Assembly: GCA_937873105.1 (NCBI GenBank)
Contig: CALMWD010000098.1
Span: 1 to 13,196 of the forward strand
Length of the DNA stretch: 13,196 bases
Source: an uncultured Rhodanobacteraceae bacterium
GTDB taxonomy: Bacteria > Pseudomonadota > Gammaproteobacteria > Xanthomonadales > Ahniellaceae
Reading direction: 5' to 3'
How positions within the stretch are numbered: the stretch's first letter is position 1; the number at the start of each line of letters is the position of its first letter. Of this stretch, positions 8,837 through 13,196 are shown one piece after another. Made by a program: the position numbers and the translations under genes. The notes below the pieces were generated by a model. That model was not told the DNA's origin. It saw nothing but the letters and a program-made list of their open reading frames with translations, and searched no databases.

Positions 8837-9019
8837 TCACGAGGGCGCCGGCGACGGCGCCCTCTTCTTTTTCCGGCAAGCCTCCGAGCAATGCCGGACG
8901 GCGTCCCAATCGCGTGCCCACTTCCTGCGCCAGGCGAACGGGCGGCCGCAGGTCGCGCAGGGCTTGGTCGGCAGGGTCGACTTCGTGTAGCGCGGCGGGC
9001 GCGCGCGGGTCGTGCTCAT
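8837..9019 (-). CDS. DUF2256 small zinc-ribbon protein
   Basis: This 60-residue basic protein matches the DUF2256 pattern: KPC21ATC24GRPFAWRRKWARDWDAVRHC44SEAC48R. Four cysteines (C-x2-C and C-x3-C) should bind one zinc ion, and the conserved FxWRxKWxxxW core lies between them. The function of the family is unknown. I recall that it commonly sits beside photolyase/cryptochrome genes, and here its ATG overlaps the photolyase TGA by four bases (9016-9019), which suggests coupled translation and a joint role, perhaps DNA or RNA binding. The last codons overlap the terminator of the convergent plus-strand gene. The protein tail after Cys48 (RKKKRAPSPAPS) is basic then Pro/Ser/Ala-rich and is probably disordered. 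Start and reading frame are well supported by the family match. Confidence 0.9.
   Translation of the reverse strand: MSTTRARPPRYTKSTLPTKPCATCGRPFAWRRKWARDWDAVRHCSEACRKKKRAPSPAPS
8841..8872 (+). terminator. Strong rho-independent terminator of the exported protein gene
   Basis: A perfect 10-base-pair stem, GAGGGCGCCG (8841-8850) with CGGCGCCCTC (8855-8864), encloses a GCGA (GNRA-type) tetraloop. It is followed by TTCTTTTT (8865-8872). This is a textbook intrinsic terminator for the plus-strand gene ending at 8817. The same bases encode the last residues of the convergent DUF2256 gene; its lysine codons (AAA AAG AAG) supply the T-run on the plus strand. On the minus strand no T-run follows the stem. 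Confidence 0.9.
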
Positions 9020-10605
9020 GATCCGGCGAACAGATCGGGCTGCGGCGCTGCGGCCGCGCTGCGGGTGGCGAGCCGGCGCTTGCGGCTGCCGTGCTTGCGC
9101 AGCACCGACTCGGCCAGTTCGCGCATGCCGGGTTGCCGCCGCCAATCCAGGTATCGGCTGCGTGCCTCGCGTGCGGCCTGCGCGTGGTCGACGATCGGCG
9201 CCGGATAGCCGCCGCCGATGCGGCATCCCGCGGCCTGTTGTTGCTTCCGATCCATCAGCCACGGCGTGTGGATGAAGCCGTCCGGCACGCCGCGCAGCTG
9301 CGGCAGCCAGCGGCGGATGAACCGGCCGTGCGGGTCCTGGTCCCGGCTTTGCTTGATCGGGTTGTAGATGCGCGGGATGTTGATGCCGGTGACGCCGCTC
9401 TGCATCTGCACCTGCGGGAAATGGATGCCGGGTTCGTAATCGGTGAATTGGCGCGCCAGGAACAGGGCCGGTTCGCGCCAGTGCAGCCAGAGCTGGTAAC
9501 TCGCGACCGCGACCAGCATGGCGCGCATGCGGAAGTTGATCCAGCCGGTCGCGGCCAGCATGCGCTGGCAGGCGTCGACGAAGGGCCAGCCGGTCTCGCC
9601 GCGCCGCCAGGCGTCGAAGCGCGATGCGTCGAAGTCGTGCTCGCGCAGGCCGTCGAAACCGCGATGCACGTTCTGGAACTCGATCTCCGGCTCGGACTCC
9701 AGCTTCTGGATGAAATGGCAATGCCAGTGCAGCCGCGATTCGAACGAAGCCAGCGAGCGCTTCCAGGGATTCGTGCTGCGGCGCGGGTCCTGCGCCGGCA
9801 AGGCGTCGCTGCACTCGACCTGGGCGAAGGCATCGAGCGACGCGAGGTCGCCGACCCGCGCGCGTTCGCGGCGCACGCGCTGCACCAGTTCGCGCAGACC
9901 GAGCGTGCCGTAGGCGAGATGCGGCGACAGCCGCGAGCAGGCCGACGCGGCGCTGAGCGGACTCGACATTTCGCGCGTGTAGTGGCGGCCGCGTTCGCCG
10001 AGGAAACTGTCGAGCAGGGCGAGCGCTTCGGCTCGGCCGCCGCGTTGGCGGCCGGGACCATCGTCGGCCGGCAAGGCGGCTGTCGGCGCATCGGGGATGG
10101 CGCCGACATCGAAAGGCAGGGCCGGCTGCGGCGCGATCCGCAGCGACGCGATCGGCGCGCGCATCACCTGTTCCCATTGCGCGGTCCAGCGCGCACGGCT
10201 GCGCATGCGGCGCACCACGCCGAAGGCCGGATGTTCGGTCACGGCGATGCCCTGTTCGCGCGCCCAGGCGAGCACGCGGCGGTCGCGGCGGAAAGTCCAG
10301 TCGTTGCCGGTTTCCTGGTGCGCGTGGATCGAAGCGATGCCGTGCCGGCGCCGCAGTCGCTCGAACACGGCGACCACGTCGCCGCTGCGCACCACCAGCG
10401 GCAGGCCGACGCGCGCAAGCCCGGCGCGCAAGTCGTGCAGCGATTCGCGCACGAAGGCCCAGTGGCGGCCGCTGGCATCGGGCTGCGCCCAGAGCTCGGG
10501 CTCGACCACGTACAGCGGCAGCGCCGGACCCGCCGCGGCGGCGGCCGCCAGCGGGGCATGATCCTCGACGCGCAGATCGCGCTTGAACCAGACGACGTGC
10601 CACAT
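9016..10605 (-). CDS. Cryptochrome/photolyase family flavoprotein
   Basis: This 529-residue protein of the photolyase/cryptochrome superfamily is predicted to bind FAD and use light, for DNA repair or signalling. Residues 1 to about 165 form the Rossmann-like antenna domain (VVWFKRDLRVEDHAPL, 4-19). FAD-binding helices run from about 195 to 490, with SRLSPHLAYGTL (224-235), GETGWPFVDACQRMLAATGW (336-355), INFRMRAMLV (356-365) and NIPRIYNPIKQS (409-420). By an ungapped hand alignment to E. coli photolyase, Trp376 matches Trp359. The positions for Trp306 and Trp382 are His323 and Val399, and the FAD-proximal Asn378 is His395. The FeS-type bacterial cryptochrome cysteine pattern is not evident. 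The C-terminal tail (510-529) is basic then Ala/Pro-rich. The gene starts 45 bases after the ABC ATPase stop, with no clear ribosome site, and overlaps the DUF2256 gene. Family is certain; whether it repairs CPD, repairs 6-4 products or signals is not. Confidence 0.9.
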   Translation of the reverse strand: MWHVVWFKRDLRVEDHAPLAAAAAAGPALPLYVVEPELWAQPDASGRHWAFVRESLHDLRAGLARVGLPLVVRSGDVVAVFERLRRRHGIASIHAHQETGNDWTFRRDRRVLAWAREQGIAVTEHPAFGVVRRMRSRARWTAQWEQVMRAPIASLRIAPQPALPFDVGAIPDAPTAALPADDGPGRQRGGRAEALALLDSFLGERGRHYTREMSSPLSAASACSRLSPHLAYGTLGLRELVQRVRRERARVGDLASLDAFAQVECSDALPAQDPRRSTNPWKRSLASFESRLHWHCHFIQKLESEPEIEFQNVHRGFDGLREHDFDASRFDAWRRGETGWPFVDACQRMLAATGWINFRMRAMLVAVASYQLWLHWREPALFLARQFTDYEPGIHFPQVQMQSGVTGINIPRIYNPIKQSRDQDPHGRFIRRWLPQLRGVPDGFIHTPWLMDRKQQQAAGCRIGGGYPAPIVDHAQAAREARSRYLDWRRQPGMRELAESVLRKHGSRKRRLATRSAAAAPQPDLFAGS

Positions 10606-10650
10606 CGCGCCAGCTTCGTGCCCGGCGCGCGCATCCGGCGTGAAGGCGGT

Positions 10651-11376
10651 TCAGCTGTGGCGCATGGCCGCGACCAGCACGGCCTCGACCGAGTGCGCCG
10701 GATCGGCGCGGATCGCGTCGAGGCGGGCGCGGTCGACGTCTTCGCCGATGCGGCCCTCGCGCAGCACGCAGACGCGCGTCAGCAGGCGTTCGGCCAGTTC
10801 GATGCCATGCGTGGCCAGCACGATGGCGGTGTCGCCGCGGCCCTGCTGTTCGGCCAGGAATTCCTTGAAGGCATAGGCGCTGACCGGATCGAGGCCGTTC
10901 AAGGATTCGTCCAGCAGCCAGAGCGGCGCCCGCGGGGCGAGCCCGGCGACGATGCCGGCCTTCTGGCGGGTGCCGAGCGAGCAGGCGCCGAGGAAGGCGT
11001 CGAGCCAGGGCGTGAGCCCGAGGCGTTCGGCCAGTTGCAACGAGGCCGCCATCGCCGCGACCGGCAGTCCGCGCGCGGCGTGCACCAGTTCCAGCAGTTG
11101 CCGCACCGTCAGGCCGTCGGGCAGGCGTTCCGGCGCGATCGCGACCGCGCACAGGTCGCGTGCCGCCGCGGTCTGTTCGGCGAGGTCGTGGCCGCCGACG
11201 CGGATGCGCCCGGCCTGGGTCGCGACCAGGCCGACGATGGCGGCCATCAGGGTCGACTTGCCGGTGCCGTTGGCGCCGACCAGGCCGATCCATTCGCCGC
11301 GTTCGACGCGCCAGTCGAGGCCGTCGAGCACGGCACGTCCGCCGCGTTCGACGCGCAGCCCCGCGATCTCAAGCAT
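10651..11376 (-). CDS. ABC transporter ATP-binding protein
   Basis: This 241-residue nucleotide-binding subunit should energise a membrane partner from the cytosolic face. Walker A is G34-ANGTG-K40-S-T42. The Q-loop position appears to hold Glu83 ([10 protein letters not shown]) in place of Gln, as I recall for some YtrB/CcmA-like exporter ATPases. The signature is CSLGTRQK (132-139), a variant of LSGGQ with Thr-Arg for Gly-Gly-type residues. Walker B is LWLLD156E157, the D-loop is SLNGLDP, and the H-loop histidine is His190 in LATHG. All catalytic elements are present. Its ATG lies eight bases inside the end of the upstream membrane-protein gene, so the two are almost certainly translated together as one transporter. 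No periplasmic binding protein is nearby, which fits an exporter. The substrate is unknown. Confidence 0.9.
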   Translation of the reverse strand: MLEIAGLRVERGGRAVLDGLDWRVERGEWIGLVGANGTGKSTLMAAIVGLVATQAGRIRVGGHDLAEQTAAARDLCAVAIAPERLPDGLTVRQLLELVHAARGLPVAAMAASLQLAERLGLTPWLDAFLGACSLGTRQKAGIVAGLAPRAPLWLLDESLNGLDPVSAYAFKEFLAEQQGRGDTAIVLATHGIELAERLLTRVCVLREGRIGEDVDRARLDAIRADPAHSVEAVLVAAMRHS

Positions 11377-12505
11377 CGCCGTCCTCCCGCAGCACGCGCC
11401 GCAACAGCCAGATCCAGCCGGCCACCGCGCCGACCAACAACAAGGGCGCGAAGGCGCCGGCGACGGCGATCGCGATGAGACCGGTCTGCAGGCGCACGAT
11501 CGGCAATCGCTCCGGGCGACGGCGCAGCACGAGGGCGAGCAGGAAGTCGATCTGCGCGATCAGCAGGATCGCGGCGGCGGTCGCGAGCAGGACCGCGACA
11601 CCCGCGCCGAGCAGGTGCAGCACGCCGAGCACGAGCAGCGCCGCCATCGCCGCGAGCACGAGTTGCAGGGGCCAGAGATTGCGCCACAGCCGACGCGCCC
11701 CGGGCGGTCGTTCCGCAAGCAGGCGCAGGACCTCGCCGGCGAGCCGGTGTGCCGCGTCGAGCGCATTGACCAGGGCCATGAGCGCGAGCAGGGTCAACGG
11801 CACCACCACGGCGACCGCTTCGCTCGGCGCGAGCAGCAGGCCGGCGCCCAGGGCCGTCGCGGCGCGCCCGCGCATCCAGGTCGATGCCGCGCGCTGCCAC
11901 CACCATTGCGGCAGATGCGGCAGATCGCGCGCGGCCAGCCGGTCGATCCAGCGCGGCACGCGCGCCAGGCGTGCGGACGCGGCGTCCAGGCGATCCGGCC
12001 CGAGTGGCGGCGCCGGCACGAAGACGATGGCCAGCCAGGCCGCGAGCAGGGCGAAGCGCAAGGCCGCGGCGATTCGTGTCGCGGCCTGTGCGTCGTGCAG
12101 TGCGATCAGGGCCCAGGCCGCCGCAGCGCCCAGGGTCAAGGCCAGCGCGAAGCGGGTGCGCACGCGGGTATCGCGCCGCCGCTGCGTCTCGCGCCAGATC
12201 GGCAGCGCCGCCTGCGACGAGCGCGCATGCCGACGCGCATCCCTCGCCAGTCGCTGCCGCATCGCCCAGGCCGTGGCCACGAGGACCGCCAGGGTCGCGC
12301 TGGTGGCCTGCAGCTCGACCCGGGCGGCCATCGCGGCGAAGACGCCCGCGTCGAGCCGCAGCCAGGCCCACACCGCCAGGAGCAACAGCGCGGCATGGCC
12401 GGCGCCGAGGAACATCGACTCGCCGATGGCCGCGCGCCGCGCCCGCCAACGGTTCTCGGCGAGCAGGCGTTCTTCCAGCGTCAGCGGATGCGGCAAGGCG
12501 GGCAT
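11369..12505 (-). CDS. Multi-pass membrane protein, probable permease partner of the ABC ATPase
   Basis: This 378-residue integral membrane protein has no family I can name securely. An N-terminal cytosolic stretch of about 30 residues ([15 protein letters not shown]) leads into roughly eight or nine hydrophobic segments, near 32-50, 66-83, 118-135, 147-165, 213-250 (one or two), 281-299, 302-325 and 341-366. A charged Arg-rich loop lies at 84-117, and an amphipathic region with WWW at 201-203 lies in the middle. The permease role is inferred from the 8-base overlap with the ATPase gene and from the membrane topology. The start at 12505 follows a 144-base divergent gap with no strong ribosome site visible (GACGG about four bases upstream is weak). 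It is the first gene of the minus-strand cluster. Composition is rich in Ala, Leu and Arg, in line with the local GC content. Confidence 0.75.
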   Translation of the reverse strand: MPALPHPLTLEERLLAENRWRARRAAIGESMFLGAGHAALLLLAVWAWLRLDAGVFAAMAARVELQATSATLAVLVATAWAMRQRLARDARRHARSSQAALPIWRETQRRRDTRVRTRFALALTLGAAAAWALIALHDAQAATRIAAALRFALLAAWLAIVFVPAPPLGPDRLDAASARLARVPRWIDRLAARDLPHLPQWWWQRAASTWMRGRAATALGAGLLLAPSEAVAVVVPLTLLALMALVNALDAAHRLAGEVLRLLAERPPGARRLWRNLWPLQLVLAAMAALLVLGVLHLLGAGVAVLLATAAAILLIAQIDFLLALVLRRRPERLPIVRLQTGLIAIAVAGAFAPLLLVGAVAGWIWLLRRVLREDGDA

Positions 12506-12649
12506 GGGCCGTCATGGAGTGCTGGCGACGGCGCAAAGTTCCGCCGCCCGCGGCAAACGCCGCCATCTATCCCGTCCCCGCCGAACCCGCGACAATGCGC
12601 GGCCTCGCGCCGTTCCGGCGCGGAACCCCTGCAACCGGAGGAAACATCC
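12506..12649. promoter_or_regulatory. Divergent intergenic region between the ABC operon and icd
   Basis: These 144 bases must hold the icd promoter and probably that of the minus-strand operon. GACAAT at 12591-12596 is a possible icd -10 element, but I see no convincing -35 at 16-18 bases upstream (TATCCC lies at 17). CGCGCCG (12606-12612) and CGGCGCG (12616-12622) form a perfect 7-base-pair hairpin with a TTC loop in the icd leader. GGAGGA at 12637-12642 is a near-consensus ribosome site, seven bases before the icd ATG. No clear promoter is visible for the minus strand. Confidence 0.4.
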
Positions 12650-13196
12650 ATGGCCGAGCCCACCCTGAACGTGCCCGCGAACGGCGCCAAGATCACCATC
12701 GAGAACGGCGTGCTGAAGGTGCCGAACAACCCGATCATCCCGTTCATCGAGGGCGACGGCACCGGCGCCGACATCTGGCGCGCCTCGGTGCGCGTGCTCG
12801 ATGCCGCGGTCGCGAAGGCCTACGGCGGCGCGCGCCAGATCCACTGGATGGAGATCTACGCCGGCGAGAAGTCGAACAACCAGTTCGGCTCCTGGCTGCC
12901 GGATTCGACCGTGCAGGCCTGCCGCGACTACCTCGTCTCGATCAAGGGCCCGCTGACCACGCCGGTCGGCGGCGGCATCCGTTCGCTCAACGTCGCCCTG
13001 CGCCAGGAGCTCGACCTTTATGTCTGCCTGCGCCCGGTGCGCTACTTCAACGGAGTTCCGTCCCCGGTGAAGGCCCCCGAAAAGACCAATATGGTCATCT
13101 TCCGCGAGAACACCGAAGACATCTACGCCGGCATCGAATGGAAAGCCGGAACGCCGGAGGTGAAGAAGGTCATCGATTTCCTCCGGAATGAAATGG
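12650..13196 (+). CDS. icd: NADP-dependent isocitrate dehydrogenase, N-terminal part (3' truncated by window edge)
   Basis: This TCA-cycle enzyme oxidatively decarboxylates isocitrate to 2-oxoglutarate with NADP in the cytosol. The window shows 182 codons, and the frame is still open at the right edge. The sequence follows the E. coli-type homodimeric enzyme closely: [17 protein letters not shown] (27-43), [20 protein letters not shown] (97-116), [11 protein letters not shown] (123-133) and [14 protein letters not shown] (151-164). Ser112 in IRSLN matches E. coli Ser113, the residue that binds isocitrate and is phosphorylated by AceK. Arg118, Arg128, Arg152 and Tyr159 match the other substrate and catalytic residues. 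The start is fixed by GGAGGA seven bases upstream and by the family N-terminus. Whether AceK control operates here cannot be seen, since aceK is not in the window. Confidence 0.96.
   Translation, partial: MAEPTLNVPANGAKITIENGVLKVPNNPIIPFIEGDGTGADIWRASVRVLDAAVAKAYGGARQIHWMEIYAGEKSNNQFGSWLPDSTVQACRDYLVSIKGPLTTPVGGGIRSLNVALRQELDLYVCLRPVRYFNGVPSPVKAPEKTNMVIFRENTEDIYAGIEWKAGTPEVKKVIDFLRNEM

Noticed and set aside
9016..10605. Calling the flavoprotein an iron-sulfur bacterial cryptochrome (FeS-BCP)
   Set aside because: It has only five scattered cysteines (223, 265, 296, 346, 461), without the closely spaced C-terminal cluster expected for the 4Fe-4S site.
9091..11478. A 795-codon plus-strand open frame opposite the photolyase and ABC genes
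   Set aside because: It is antisense to three genes with clear family motifs and has a low-complexity composition without any domain.

Overview
The window is dense, very GC-rich bacterial chromosome. It has short intergenic gaps and several 4-base start/stop overlaps. Gene content points to a gammaproteobacterium of the Lysobacterales (Xanthomonadales) type: an E. coli-type NADP isocitrate dehydrogenase, a bacterial phenylalanine hydroxylase, ZapE, a membrane-anchored class I cytochrome c, and a large secreted protein ending in Ile-Phe-Glu-Asn-Gly-Phe-Glu. I recall that ending from secreted proteins of this order. The assignment is inferred from gene content only; no rRNA or other taxonomic marker is present.

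Plus strand, 1-1103: the 3' part of phhA runs in from the left edge. A 120-base gap with a plausible sigma70-like promoter leads to a membrane-anchored cytochrome c. Tandem hairpins at 1111-1160 follow it.

Plus strand, 1186-5983: four tightly packed genes probably form one transcription unit: an ExeM/NucH-type nuclease with a lipoprotein-like signal, an alpha/beta hydrolase, zapE and an MFS transporter. Gaps are 6, -4 and -4 bases, so translational coupling is likely. The products share no obvious pathway.

Plus strand, 6043-8817: a 924-residue exported multidomain protein combines a BNR (Asp-box) propeller, an Ig-like domain, a fibronectin III-like domain and a P/Homo B domain. It ends at a strong intrinsic terminator at 8841-8872.

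Minus strand, 12505-8837: four genes read leftward: an ABC-type membrane protein, its ATPase, a photolyase/cryptochrome-family flavoprotein and a 60-residue DUF2256 zinc-ribbon protein. Overlaps of 8 and 4 bases and a 45-base gap suggest one operon. The last gene converges on the exported-protein gene, and its 3' coding end forms that gene's terminator.

Plus strand, 12650 to the right edge: the 5' part of icd, divergent from the ABC operon across a 144-base gap.

I found no phage, IS, CRISPR, toxin-antitoxin or defence signature, no RNA gene, and no clear new multi-gene system. The items most worth a second look are the photolyase homologue that appears to lack most of the classical FAD-reducing tryptophan triad, its DUF2256 partner, and the C-terminal GFE motif on the secreted protein.
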